Positions 24,693-37,054 are shown, counted from the first letter of the stretch. The stretch: DNA of 64,000 nucleotides from Ceriagrion tenellum (GCA_963169105.1 OY720643.1:103799697-103863696), one strand, 5' to 3'. A program made the numbers and translations. The notes: generated by a model from the sequence alone, not told the origin.

Positions 24693-24719
24693 ATGTTAGG
24701 CTGGACGCATGGGCCCGAA

Positions 24720-24746
24720 AGATGACGGCAGATTCTGCCGTCATCT
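24720..24746. repeat. Perfect short hairpin
   Basis: AGATGACGGCAGA and its exact complement TCTGCCGTCATCT are separated by one base. The arms are 13 bp. It lies just after the 24.0-24.7-kb duplication. No T-run or known element supports a terminator or site call. Confidence 0.6.
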
Positions 24747-25734
24747 ATAGCGAAACACATTTCAAAATTTCTCTCCGATCGCAGCGAAACGAACGCTCAC
24801 TTGCGCCTAATGGCTTCGTCATTAGGGGAGATCGGACAAAGTTCAGCGCTTGGCGGAATCACGACTTAGAGGCAAAAGCCACGATATTTCTACTCGAGTG
24901 GATAAGGACATAGGGCACCGATCAGCGCCCATCGTGTATACGAGAAATAAGGTCGCGAAACTACAGGAAAAAAAGAAGAATTGAAACGATTAAACGAATC
25001 TCCTTCACACGGCCCAGCCCGAGCGTAAGCAGTGAAATACCTTAAGAGGACGCATCATACCCTTCGGTAAGGAAAAGTTCTGTCAAAAATCCATAAGATG
25101 GCGTTACTCGCACCCGATCGAGGCGTTTTGGTGTCAGGAGTCTCTTAATACAGGATAAATCTCGCACAAGGCAACAGTTGTCGGTAAGTTTTAGCCAAGT
25201 CTCCGGCGCGTAAGTACAGGCAGCGCTTATATAAGATCTGTGAAAGAAGACTGAACTAATTGCATCACCGTCCGAGCACATCATGGCCGAAAACCATTCA
25301 GGTAGCTTGTCGAAATATACCAATTACAGATTCCATCTTACAACCGTGACGGCTGTTACTTAGCATTCCGATAGAGGAGGGATTGATACATCTACATTAG
25401 TTTTAGATATGTCAATAATAATAATAGTTTTTATAAAAATATACCCTACATCTTGCCGTTTTCCCGATGGTTTAATTATGCTCCGGGATAAAATTTTCAT
25501 ATTTCAGATACGAGCCTCCCTTGGCAACAGTCTATTCTTTATACTATTAAAAATTTCAAGTTGATGACGTAAGACTTAAACAAAAAATCTGGGGTCGGAA
25601 ATCATCACAAAGCCGACCTGTCGAGCGGGTGTGATGCGTCGCCTTAATGAGCACTCATTGTTACTGGTTATGGCATACGCTTATCCCTCATTGCGCGGAG
25701 TTTCCTCACGCCAGGAGGAGGAATATCACACATC

Positions 25735-26268
25735 AAGTTTACCAATCGATCTCAGATCGATCTGAACTCGGACCGATCAAAAAATTCCAAACGAGCCGAC
25801 TCAGATCGCATTGCTTGCCAACACAGACTGAAAATATCGATATCGAACAATCGAATTTATCAGTTGAAGCAAGATTGACTCGATATGTAAACAAGTGCAG
25901 GGTTGGAAATTTTCAGTCGCATTCCGAGTGAACAAAATTGTCCAATCAGAGATAAAATTGCAATGTGCAACGATATCATCAATGTCATCTCACCCGCCAA
26001 TACTGCACTCTTGTTACAACTGGATACAAGTTGTAACTTACAACACACGCCTTGAATAATAACGATTATATTATTTTCCCAATGACAACCAAAAGAATAA
26101 CGAGGAGCTCCCTCAGTCCAACTGGTCAAGATCGATCTGAAATCTCAGGCTGGCAGAGGAAGCGGGACGAGTCGGTCCCCTTCTCAGATCGATCCCAGTA
26201 GACAGTTGCGTTTACCATACGGAGCTGATCCGGTCCGATCGGTAAGAGATCGATTGGTAAACGTAGGG
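25735..26268. mobile_element. CACTACG-ended MITE, full-length copy
   Basis: About 530 bp beginning AGTTTACCAATCGATCTCAG and ending GATCGATTGGTAAACGTAGG. Each end contains the self-complementary block GATCTCAGATCGATC or a variant. The interior has GTTACAACTGG and CGCCTTGAATAATAACGATT, shared with the 38.2-kb and 42.5-kb copies. Confidence 0.8.
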
Positions 26269-27379
26269 ACATATTGAGACAGTTCGGACGATTTTCGTTT
26301 TTGTACAGATTCGCGCGAAATTTCGCCTGCCTGTACTCATGAATTATGCGTATAGATTAAAACGAAAAATATCGATGTTACCGATGGATCTTGAAAATAT
26401 TCCATGTTAACCACGTAGATGTTACCGATTTCGTATCTTGGTTATTTTATGCCGTTTTAACACGTAGTCTTATGGAGCCTGATGTACATTTTGAAATTAT
26501 TCGACGGCATATGTACAGGTTTTCTCCTGAACGCGAGAGCGTATTATTTCACATTATGAAGATGAACCCTAATAAATATCAATGTATCATCTACATCTGC
26601 GAGCCGCCGCATGGGCAAACTATGTTAGGGAAACACATGTTTACATAATTTCCCTTTAAATTTCGAATACCACGCCATATTATCAAGTCATAGCATGATT
26701 CACTTTTAGCAGGATATGTAAATTATATTTCTGCACCGTTTCCATTACCGCTAGTGTGACGAGTTCCAACACGTAAACAGCAATACTTAAATAAATTGTG
26801 GTCCTTAAAAAAATTCTTTCGTCTTGCTTGAAAAATTATTGAAATATGAAAAATCACCCGACGAGGAGGCCTCAGTATGTCTCATACGCAAACAGTCATA
26901 AGGAGATGACGTTCGCATATTGCTGGCGAGCACGAAGACGGGAGAGGGGTGGACAGGGACCGTAAAAATGACTAAAATATCATAACAGGTAAAGCAAAAA
27001 AAAAAATTGAGCTCTACCCAGGGTTGCAAATGGCGCAGGCAAAAAAAAGCCGCTTCGCCAACTACATCACCATGCTAACTAATAGTTGTTTCTATGAGGA
27101 ATATGTTCTAATATCAAGAGGTGAGAAGGAGAGTTTGGACCAGCGTCGTGTTTTCCGAAAAAAAAGTGGAGGAAAAGACTCGCGAAGGAGATCGAATACT
27201 ACCTGGACCGGAATACAAAGAAGGCGTTCATTGACTTCCGGCGGTCACCGGACGGAGAGATGTGTCACTTAGATGAGAACAACTTAAGGTGATCGCAGCG
27301 CGAATCGTGAGTCGTTGAGTGTGTACATTTTAATGACTTTTCAAGGTAGTCGAAAAAAAATTCATAGACCACTGAATTC

Positions 27380-27965
27380 TTAAGGTAGTTCGAGCGAGAT
27401 AGTTCCCTAATCGTAATAGAGACCATATTCGATATATACGTTTTGATCTCACCAACTGTGAGACAAATGAATTAAACATTGCGTTATAAATGGTGCCACA
27501 AAATAATTGTTTTACATGACAGAAATTGTAAGTAATCAAATGAAAATATCTAATTAAGTCTTTAACTTGACCCATTTTTCTCACGCGGTACGTTTGAAAC
27601 TCCTTCAAAACGGAAGGTTTATTGCAATCCCGAAGAATTTACTGCGGTGACAATATGATTAATTTTCAAAAATAGTTGAAAAAACGCACAAACTACTCAC
27701 TGTTGATGAGATCTGTCTGTTTTTGTACTGTTTTTGACGAGATCTAGGTGTTATCAATTCCTCATTTGTTAAATAAACTCCGTCTGGAGTGCATGCGCGT
27801 ACATTTCCCATGTCAAAGGGCTTTTTTTGGCAAATATCTCGGAAAATAATGTAGTTAGGGGTTCAGTTTTTGATATCAATGGAAGGGTGATATATTGTTC
27901 TTTAAAATGAGACAAAGTTCATTGATTTCTAGGTAGAATGATATTTCGCTCAAACTGCCGTATGT
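27380..27965. mobile_element. TTAA-family MITE, copy with decayed right end
   Basis: Starts TTAAGGTAGTTCGAGCGAGA and ends TTTCGCTCAAACTGCCGTA, where the right TTAA is lost. It is collinear with the 22891-23454 copy. Confidence 0.7.
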
Positions 27966-29136
27966 ATATCAATTTATACGTTGGTAATTACCTAAAACGT
28001 CGCAACAAAAATCATGCAAGAATTATAATTTTAAATGTTCGTCTCGTGTTTGCAAGTTACGTGTACTTTTATTCGGCATGCTGCCTTGAAATTTAATAGA
28101 AACCACTATAATTATATGAAAACCACGATTTCGCGTTTAAGAGAAAATCTGTACACATGTCTTCGCATTATTTCGAAATATACTAAGTCACACAAGGCTA
28201 CGTGTTAAAATAGCATTAATATGCCAAGAAACCAAGTCGGAAACATGCATTTTTTTTCGATTTAATCTGTTCATATTACTAATGAGTACGCGTATAAATC
28301 CCTACGTCTAAACATTCCAGCGCCCAACGGCCTGCGCCCTATTGTCCCTGCGCCGACACGGCCGCGCCGAATTGTCCCATCACTATATGATACACGGTCG
28401 TATTGGGGTGGAGTTTCCACGGGGAATTTTGACAATTTTAGATAGTTCTAATAAAAATCTTATTTCTTTATCTTTTCTTGAAATGCATAAATAAAGAATA
28501 TAAAATTACCTGTAATTGCTTATGTCTAGCAAACGTCTCACATACCAGAATCTTATGTCTCTCTAAATTCAAATATTTTTATGATTGTTGATGAAAGAAG
28601 AAATCCGTCCTGAAATAAAAACAAATATTAATGTGAAATTGGCCTCCGGCATTAGGTTCAGTTGGTTGGTTCAAAAAAATTGTGGTTGGTGGGTTTCCAA
28701 AGGAAAGTCTCAGGATTTGGCTGAAAACGTGTTATTATTGAATTTTCTCGGCATCTTCGACATTATGGCTTTTGGTCTACTGCAATGGAAGAGTATGGAG
28801 AAATTTTTTTATTTTTTTACAGTTGATTTTGTCTAATGATATAGTGGGGGAAACTCAAACTTTTCGTACGGGCTTTATCAAAGTGAAAGCATGGGAAGTG
28901 GGCTTCAATTTCGGTGATGAAAGGCATTTCTCTCGTCATAACACCTCTCTAGCCTCTATTTGACGAATACAATCGATTTGGTGATATGTTTTTTTTCCAC
29001 ATCTGAACGGAAAGTTCGTTTTTCTGTCCTGTTTTGCGAAAGGAAAGTGACGCTTTTGCTCCAAGTTGTATTTGCGCATCATCTTTTTTGGTCACCCTAG
29101 CAGCGACTTATTTACAATGCTGAAAGTCTTAACCAG

Positions 29137-29325
29137 TGAGGTGGATGGAGAGGGCGATACGTCATGAAATTGTAGCTTGACAACCGAAATAACAACCATA
29201 TTGTTTAGCCCTGCTCTCTCCTTACTTTCCAATGAATAACGCGACGGAATGGACGACTTGGCGAATGTAAAGCAAGAATATCCGCCATTTGTACGAAATT
29301 TAAGGAAAGTAACTCTTGAAACATA
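29137..29325 (-). mobile_element. GAGGTAGATGG TIR element, one end only
   Basis: Begins TGAGGTGGATGGAGAGGGCG and matches in inverse the right-hand end of the element at 995-3382. It breaks off near 29325 beside a TACA microsatellite. Confidence 0.6.
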
Positions 29326-29399
29326 GTATATACGTACATACATACATACCAATCACGCCGTTTCCTTCCGAGGTAGGCACAGTCGCCAAGTTTCACTCA

Positions 29400-29660
29400 T
29401 AAATACATATTTGTACACCTAACTCTGCTTCAATAATTTCCTACATACTGACCTATCCTTGCAAACCTCTTTTGCTTCATTTACCCCCATGCACTGCTTC
29501 ATACACGCCCTCCTATTTTTAAGACTCCTAATATTCCTCCTCCTAAAAATTTCCTCAACCGCAACTTTCTCGGTCTACCTCTACCTCTCGCACCATTCAT
29601 TTCACTCATATATCTGTTTCATTATTCGACTCTCATCTATTCTCTCGACATGGAAAAACC
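29400..29660 (-). mobile_element. Non-LTR element relic (family D type)
   Basis: The minus strand reads HVERIDESRIMKQIYE followed, after a frame shift, by ERGRGRPRK, the conserved V-E-R-M ... R-G-R-P-R-K segment of endonuclease-reverse-transcriptase C-termini. Stops and shifts are present. Confidence 0.55.
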
Positions 29661-31050
29661 GACGAGAGACACTCCTTTCATATATGTCCATTACTGGAGG
29701 TTCCAGGTACAAGGTTCCAAAAGAATGCTTTCTTAAAAGCCTCATAAGTATTGAACGAGTGATCCGATTTTAGTAAAATCTTCACACATGGGATCAGTAA
29801 AGCTTTTTTAAGGAAACTAGGATTATACGGAAAGCCCCTGGGCCCCAAGGGCAGCGTATTGGGCCGTCTGGTGTCTTATGTGTTTGAAAAACTCGAGTCT
29901 AAACATATCGGATCAAGTGCCGAGGTTTCTCTTTTTGCATATTTTAATTAGTTCTACTAACGATAGAAGGCTATAGTTTTCGCCATTAGATGGATAAAAG
30001 TTTGCAGTTTCTTATTCTTTCATTCGATTTTCTTATACGAATAAAATTTTCCAAGAAATCGCGTTTTTAATGGCAAAATCATGAATTTTACTTCTGTCAA
30101 CAGTAGGATATTTCCTTGGTAACCGTGGAATTAGCATTAGCTTTAGAAGGGAAATGGGACCTTTACAATGGCGGCTGGGTTTTATATCTAGAGATAGGTA
30201 TTATAGTGGAAATCTAGGCCGTATACTGAAATGTTGCTGATTACGATGTTTTCAGGGATGTTTTTGCCTAAAAATGGCAAAATTCATTTCAAGTGGACCA
30301 ATTTAAGTTGGACCCATCTAAAACAGGAGAATGCCACGATGTTATATTAATGCGACTAGGAATGGGATGCAAATGGTCTGTAGTTTAACTTCTATATGTT
30401 ACTGCAAAAGAATGTGGAAACTCGGCAAGCATACTATAATGCGGCTTTCATCTGCTGAATTAAAAAATAAAACTATAATTATAGCTGATTTGCCTCGAAA
30501 AATAATACACCTCATGAGTGACTCGAACCTACAACATATATGCCCTGTCTTTCTTTCATCCCCTGTTGAATTTCAACGGGTACCTTAGCTAGTATAGAAT
30601 AACTGCTTTGAAGCTTTCAGTTGAATCGCGGGGAAAGGTATGAGGAAATTCTGGAATAATCTCGTATAAAAGAATTTTAAAGCTCTAACGGTGGCTTTCA
30701 TTAGACGAAGGCCTTGAGAGGGTGATATATCTATCTCGGATAGTGGACCTGGTAACCTTCGGATCCCGTGATGCTGGAGTCGTTACGGTGACAAAGCATG
30801 CCTGCAGTTTCTGCCTCATATAGTTAAATGGTGAATGTTAGCGTTTAATGTCATTAATATACTTATTCCACGATCCTCATGCTGAAGTCATGGCTGAGCA
30901 GTGCAATATATAGAATTTTAGAATGCCATAACCTTCTCGGACTCGCAGAATGTTTACTAATCGACCCATCGCAACGGATGTCATAAAAGGACCAGTCTGT
31001 GCAAATAGTTGATTTTCGTATTTTGAACCAAATGTCAAATTTCATAGTCG

Positions 31051-31233
31051 AGACCAAAGTAAACGTTAATTTTAATGTGCCTTTTAATTTCAAGTTGTTA
31101 AACCTTCCAGTAATTTAAGAGCTAATTCAGATGAGATATGGCGGGTTGCGGGAACATTAATCATGAAATGCATTAAGTTATGGACATCAATAAACTATAC
31201 GGGTTGCAGGAACACTTCTACCATATTGTACCT
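31051..31233. repeat. Dispersed repeat, copy 2 of a pair
   Basis: Direct-orientation partner of 22135-22316, with only scattered differences over about 180 bp. Confidence 0.7.
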
Positions 31234-31526
31234 TATCTATCGATTGTTAATGGATTTGAATGTTTGATCTATTCTTTTATCGCTGGATAAAATGTATGAA
31301 GGATTATCCTCCATATAATTGCTAATTCACTAAATAATTAGATTGCAGGAGTAAAATAGCTCGATATTCGCCTCATTATATGTATTTTATCCAGTTCTTA
31401 CGTCTCCAAGCGGTTAATCGCGCGTCTGCCAACTTGGCTACTTATGGAACTCATAACTCCATTCCATTATATGTATGACCGTTTATGAAACCAATAAATT
31501 TATCGAATGCTACTACAACACTTATA

Positions 31527-32161
31527 GGGCCGTATTCATAGTCGTTACCTGGGTGTCCCCCAGGTGTGGGGGAGCCCCTTGGCTCAGAAATAGTATTCGT
31601 TACCCAAGGGACTGTTGTCCCCTAACCCTCCCCCAGGCCGTAGATTTCCTGGGTAAGGCATGAAGCTTACCCAAAGCTCCCCTAACACAGTACTGCTGCC
31701 CACGCGTGGGACGAATGGATACTACTGTACTAATGGCAGTACACGATAATATCAACATCTTTCCATAGTAACGTCTTCTGTATACAAACACGGGTACTCA
31801 CTGAACCAATCTCATATTCCTCACCATTCATATTACATAAATATTCAAGTAATATTGTAAACATTCTCTCATATTCCTCCAATCATTTTTCATCAACATT
31901 TTGTAACAGTATACTGTATTATTGTTTATAGCGTGCTTGGTTACGGTGAGAAATGAGCATCGAAAACATCGAGAACCATTCAGTGAAACCGTTCATATGT
32001 ATTTTTGCGTGGGATTGTTGCCAAATCTCTTACCCAGGCGTCCCCTGGCTGTGGGTTACCCAGGTAAGGTTTATGAATCGCTCAGCGTAGGGGACCCCTA
32101 GGTGTTACCTGGCTAGGGGATACCCAGGTAACCCCTAGGAATACGATTATGAATACGGGCA
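31527..32161. mobile_element. Non-autonomous TIR element with CCTGGGTAxCCCC subterminal repeats
   Basis: The left end GGGCCGTATTCATAGTCGT and right end ACGATTATGAATACGGGC are inverted repeats. Inside them, GTTACCTGGGT/ACCCAGGTAAC motifs recur many times on both sides. The interior is AT-rich with no transposase. ATA lies near both ends, but the target-site duplication is uncertain. The termini resemble those of 6771-8606. Confidence 0.65.
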
Positions 32162-32379
32162 ATAGTGTTTTCAATGGCTTATTCTATTATCATTAGAATG
32201 CTCATGTCGATGCTAGAACACGGAATGACACTAGCGCCTCCAAGCGGTCTCCTCCGTAAGCCAAAGTTCGTCCTCCCCTAATGGTGGTGCCACCTGAGAA
32301 ATTCTTCCTTAAGTTCTCAAAATTTTATTTACTGTTTTTGGCGTTACTTTGCCACGCTATTTATGCTTACTCTATGATA

Positions 32380-32860
32380 TTGCTAGACTGTGTCGTGGAG
32401 ACGAAGTGAGAATCGCTAAATTTTTTCCGGGCTGATAAGTTTTCGGAGAGAGAGCTCGCTTGGGCAGTGCCCTCCGGCTGGGAGTTGGCCTTTTTTTCGG
32501 ATGTCGAATGAAGGAAACGCAAGGACCCGTGGAGAGAGAGAGAGAGATTTTTTTCAGGGTGGGCGTTGCCTCCATTCTTTAGGGCGGAGCCGTGATCATC
32601 GCATGAGGCTGGTGGTGTCAATCGAGGCAGTTTCGTGTCGTGTTTATTACCCTATCCGGCGATTCCCTTCCTCTTGCTTTTCGGATCGAGAGACGCCGAT
32701 AGTATTATTGTCGACGGAATGACGTGCAGGGTCTCGCGAGAGCGGGTTTCTTCCTTCCCCCTTCAGGACGTCGTGAGCGCACGCAGGCGGCTGCCACTAA
32801 ATTTCGCTACCATTACAAGCTGCGAGAACCGCGTAGCCATGAACGATTCGCTCCACCTTT
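32380..32860. other. CpG-rich stretch without recognisable gene
   Basis: Markedly richer in G, C and CpG than the surrounding intron, with a GA microsatellite (about 32527-32545). Several frames are open for 60-85 codons, as expected from base composition, but none has a recognisable domain. It could be a regulatory island or an unidentified repeat. Confidence 0.3.
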
Positions 32861-32861
32861 G

Positions 32862-33130
32862 GAGGTAGATGGAGAGGGTTCTTGCTATTGTAGCCAATGT
32901 TAAAAGGTGTGAGGTGGGCGTGGCGTAGTCGCCATCTTCGTTAACCCTGATTTTTCCTATAGCGCTTACGGGCTGAGGCACTAATTTTGCAATCTTAAGA
33001 TTTCTTACATCGGTAACTTACAAGGAATAAGCATGTGTTCATTTCTTCAACGCGCACTCTTCTTTCTTATTATCTTTATTTCTTGAAGTTGATAATACTC
33101 CACATTCCAGGTGAAAACTACCGTAAAGAA
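32862..33130. mobile_element. GAGGTAGATGG TIR element, left part
   Basis: Begins GAGGTAGATGGAGAGGGTTC and follows the order of the 995-3382 and 36319-36811 copies (GCCATCTTCGTTAACCC, ATTCCAGGTGAAAACTA), then diverges. The right end was not found. Confidence 0.6.
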
Positions 33131-33395
33131 TGTTGGCGACATTGTCGATAATAAACTATAATTTAGCATTTTATCCCACGTGCGGATGATGCTTTCATTT
33201 TTGATGGAAAGTACAGGTGGTATCGTATTAAAAATGTAGTATTTTCCTTAATAACTTGGTTGTATTCCATTATCGAGAGGTGAAATTTTACGATACCACT
33301 GGTTAAATGGCATAAACGACTTGAGTTTCAACGCTTTTGCGTAATAAGGCTGCCTAAATCAGAGTCCTCTATTTTGAGCCCACTGCACTACAAAC

Positions 33396-34770
33396 CTTGT
33401 AGTGTAGTTGGCGTTATGTATAGGACTCTGGTAAAGCCTAACTCTGAAGGATTAGTCTAGTCGGCCTTATGAGTTCAGTAAGTGATGATCCATGTTAAGA
33501 ATGAAACAACTTAGTTTTTTTCCACCAATGTATTTAAACCACAAATCTACCGGTTTCGGCCTTTTCAGGCCATTATCAAGATTACAGAATGAAAAATCCC
33601 AAAAGACAGCACAGATTATATACGAAATCTCAAGGAGAGGAAGGTGGCTGAAATAAGGGTGGGGAATGAGAGGTGATTGGGCAAAACTGCAGGGGATGGA
33701 ACAAACAGGTGGTGACGTCAGGCTCAAGGACTACGGGGATGGAGGTGAGGGTACGGGCACAGAGAACAAGGGTGAGGCGGTTGAAGGGATTATGTCATTA
33801 AGTAGTCCCTCCCCGTGCACTCTGTGATAATATAGAATTTCAAAATTTTCCAGGAAGTCCAACTTCCCCCCCCCCTCCTCTTTCACAAACATGCAACAGC
33901 CTCGGGGCAAAGTTGGATCTATGACCCTCATCAATCAAATGCTCTGCACAACCCCTACTTCCTGTCACCATTGACACTGGATTTAAAATGCTCTCCCATT
34001 CTTATATTCAACCTTCGTCCAGTTTGACCAACATAAAAACAGTTACATTCAGGAGTATCACATTTTAGTAAATATGCCCCGCTTTTATCATTCGTGTCAA
34101 TTTTATCCTTAGAATTATATAATAACTTCTGGAGTGTCACATAATTATACACGGAAATTTTGTATTTATTTTTGGGGAAATATCTATATAGTTTATATGT
34201 TAACTTATTTACAAAGTGTAACTTCACCCACTTAGTGCCAGACGGGAGTATTGGAGAAAGTGAAGTGGATGTGGCTATGGCACGTTTTCGTCGCAAATGA
34301 TTTAAAAAGGTCGTCTACCAAAGAGTCGTCATAACCATTATTTCGGGCTATACATTTGATGGTTTTTGATGCAACAGAAAATTCTATCTGGGAGAGAGGT
34401 ATTGAAAGCAGGCGGTAAAGCATGGAATATACAGCTGCCATTTTATCTCTCTAATATCTATCTAATAGAAAGTGATGATCTTCTCGTCACACACGCAGGC
34501 AGTGACAAAGGCCTCTTGAAACAATTATGAGCGTCCATCGGCGGCTCTGTTGTCGTGTAGTTGGCGCAATGTAGAGGACTCTGATGAAGCTTTAACTCTA
34601 AACGATCAGTCCAGTCGCCATTAAGAGTTTGGTGTCACACACGCAGGCAGTGGCGAGCGCCTATTAAATCAATGGCTCCATCGACGGCTCAGTTGTAGTG
34701 TAATCGACGCAATGTAGAGGACTCTGGCCTAAATCTCCTGATGAATACGTTAGAGTGAGTGTTATTGATT
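33396..34770. repeat. Tandem repeat of about 148 bp, first unit split by a Penelope-like insertion
   Basis: Units share GTGTAGTTGGCGNNATGTA, GACTCTG and CACACACGCAGGCAGTG. Copies start near 33396, near 34491 and near 34639. The first unit is interrupted between 33490 and 34481 by the Penelope-like element and its 11-bp target-site duplication. Confidence 0.7.
33491..34469 (-). mobile_element. Penelope-like retroelement, 5'-truncated, frameshifted
   Basis: The minus strand encodes the end of a Penelope-like reverse transcriptase (MAAVYSMLYRLLSIPLS ... RNNGYDDSLVDDLF, in 34441-34232). After a frame shift it encodes the GIY-YIG endonuclease: SGAYLLKCDTPECNCFYVG with QTGRRLNIRMGEH (GAY and YVG motifs about 15 residues apart, downstream Arg and His). 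A further shift near 33950 separates the conserved AEHLIDEGH and LENFEILYYHRVHGEGLLND segments. A 3' region with the GGCCTGAAAAGGCC hairpin follows. The element is flanked by a perfect 11-bp duplication aagtgatgatc (33480-33490 and 34470-34480). Most of the RT is missing, so it is a dead copy. Confidence 0.88.
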
Positions 34771-35064
34771 GAGTGGTTTTCAAAGTTAACTTTCATTCAA
34801 TCCTTTGATCGAAGTAAAGACTGCGTTTCTGAAGTAATGACTGTGCAGAATGGATTCGTAAGCATTGTCGTGAATGCTGAGTGTACATATTCCCTGAAAG
34901 ACTGAGGATGTTTAAGAAATACATTAAGTAACCTAATGTAAAGTGCTGACTGTTGGCGTTTTCGCTCTTTATTTTTACGGCACTGCTGTGTTGGCGGTTA
35001 ATTAAGGCTGGTTTCTTTATCAAGAGGTCAATGCTCATTGACGCTGAAAGGATAATGTCTATGA

Positions 35065-35689
35065 CTATAGTGCTCGCAGAGTTTCTGTGCACTGGAGAGT
35101 TCCTCCAAGCCTAGCTGCCCATGGTAGATGTGCAGCGATTGGCTGCCGGCTTCCAATCCCGTAAACCGGTTCTTAGCTCAGTCCGCGCCGCTTACGAATA
35201 CTGTAAGTGGCGACCCAAAAGAATCGGCGAAAAACGAACGGATGTATTCTAGTTTCTTTCCCAGCTGTAAAAACTTTGGTTTTTATGATAATTAGTCGCA
35301 ATTTTCGTATTTGTATTTTTCAAAATGTTGGTGAAGAGGATTTAAGTTTTGTTTATTTATCGTGTAACCACGGTGACCTCCGCCGATGAGGATTACTTTC
35401 TAACCTCACTGCGATGACTATTGCAATCACTGCAAGTTTTGACTCGATATCTAGAGTAGTTTCTCGTCCAGAGTATTTCTATTTCTAAAGGCCCTCGCGT
35501 CGGCGAGGCATAGCGTTCGTTTTCGCCGATTTTTTTGGGTCGCCACTTACGGTATTCGTACGCGGCGCGCACTGAGATAAGAACCAGTTTACGGGATTGG
35601 ACGCCGGCAGCCAATCGCTGCTCATCTACCATGGGCAGCTAGGCTTGGAGAAATACTCCAGCGCACAGAAACTCTGCGAGCACTATAGT
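35065..35689. repeat. Large inverted repeat, arms about 175 bp
   Basis: The left arm, 35065-35240, runs from TATAGTGCTCGCAGAGTTTC through CTAGCTGCCCATGGTAGAT to CGGCGAAAAACGAACG. It recurs inverted at 35513-35689 with a few percent divergence. The loop is about 270 bp. It could be a fold-back or non-autonomous DNA element, but no target duplication is clear. Confidence 0.75.
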
Positions 35690-35756
35690 GTTTGATGGCT
35701 CGTTAATGGGCGAGTAACTGAATGTTAGGACTCATTTTAATTCGCCTCTGTTTCGT

Positions 35757-35927
35757 GTTAAGAATGAAACCACGTAGTTTTTTCCACCAATATATTTAAA
35801 CCACAAATCAACCGGTTTCGGCCTTTTCAGGCCATTATCAAGATTACAAATGAACGAAAAGGCCGAAGCCGGTTGATTTGTGGTTTAAATATATTGGTGG
35901 AAAAAACTACGTGGTTTAATTCTTAAC
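35757..35927. repeat. Hairpin made of two inverted Penelope-like 3' ends
   Basis: About 70-75-bp arms: GTTAAGAATGAAACCACGTAG ... CCGGTTTCGGCCTTTT and the inverted AAAAGGCCGAAGCCGG ... TTAATTCTTAAC. They surround a short loop that includes the remaining CAGGCCATTATCAAGATTAC. One arm matches the 3' terminal sequence of the Penelope-like element at 33491-33590. Confidence 0.8.
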
Positions 35928-36318
35928 ATGAATCGTAATAATTTCCACAAAGTGAATCCGTCAACCATTGATTTTATTCGCCTCTCTTTGATTGCTTTGT
36001 CGCGTGGGTGAATTGTACTGGTGCCTTTGATTAGTTTTAATACTTCGTTTGTAGTTTGTATGCGTCAGTGGTTAAACTCTCATTCAGTGTCAAAGAGCGT
36101 GCCAAAAATACGGAATTTGGTCCTCATTTCGCAGATGATTTAAATTTTATTCTATGCCTCGAATTGGGTCTAATTTGGGTCAAAATAGGCTTGTATTTTT
36201 CGCTACTTAACGGAGAAGCTATCCTTGACCATTGGATTAAGAGTCCAACGGCCATTTGTGGGAACGGCACACGTGCATTCAACTGAGTTATGGGACCCAT
36301 AATCCATGGCAACCATTC

Positions 36319-36811
36319 AATAAGTGCATTGAGAGCGCACCTACTATGGTGGCCAATACTAGAAGCTGTAACGTGGGCGTCTCCAGTCCGCCATTTTTGC
36401 TAACCCCGATTTTCATGTAGCGTTCATAGGTCGACACATTATTTTGCAATTTTACAATTTTTCCATCGTTAAATTACTAGATACCAGCATGCCTTAACTT
36501 TTCTCACGTGTATTCTCCTTGTATATATTTTTAATGCATTTAAATTATTAATTACTGCATTCCGGGAGAAAACTACGGTTCAATGGAGTAAAGTCCTTAG
36601 CACTAAGCGGTCAATATATGTTTCAAGAGTTACATGCCCTAAATTTCAAACTGATGGTTGATATTCTTGCTTTACCGCTAATCCGTTAATTCGTCCATTC
36701 CGTCATGCTATCCAAAGGAAAGTAAGAAACGAACAGGGATTACCAAAATGGTTGTTAATTCGGTCGTCAGGCTACAGTTTCATGACGTATTGCCCTTTCC
36801 ATGTACCTTAA
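36319..36811. mobile_element. GAGGTAGATGG TIR element, nearly intact short copy
   Basis: About 490 bp, beginning AGTGCATTGAGAGCGCACC and ending TGCCCTTTCCATGTACCTT, with AATA on both sides. It is collinear with the outer parts of 995-3382 and shows the uninterrupted structure of the family. Confidence 0.7.
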
Positions 36812-37054
36812 TAGTTAAATCCGATAATTTATTCGGCGTCTTTGGAAATTTCTTGTCGTTAGAAAGACGCCGACTTTACGAAGCGGTTATCGTGACCCAA
36901 GGTCGTTCGATATCGATTGTATTCTTCCTTCGATATACGTCTTCGCAACGCAAACAAGTCCGCCATTGATGTGCTAGTGTATTCTCTATAAGCTTGGCAC
37001 AGAATATGCTAAGTTGTTGATGATTTATCAATGCATTTGTGTGTGAAATGGTGG

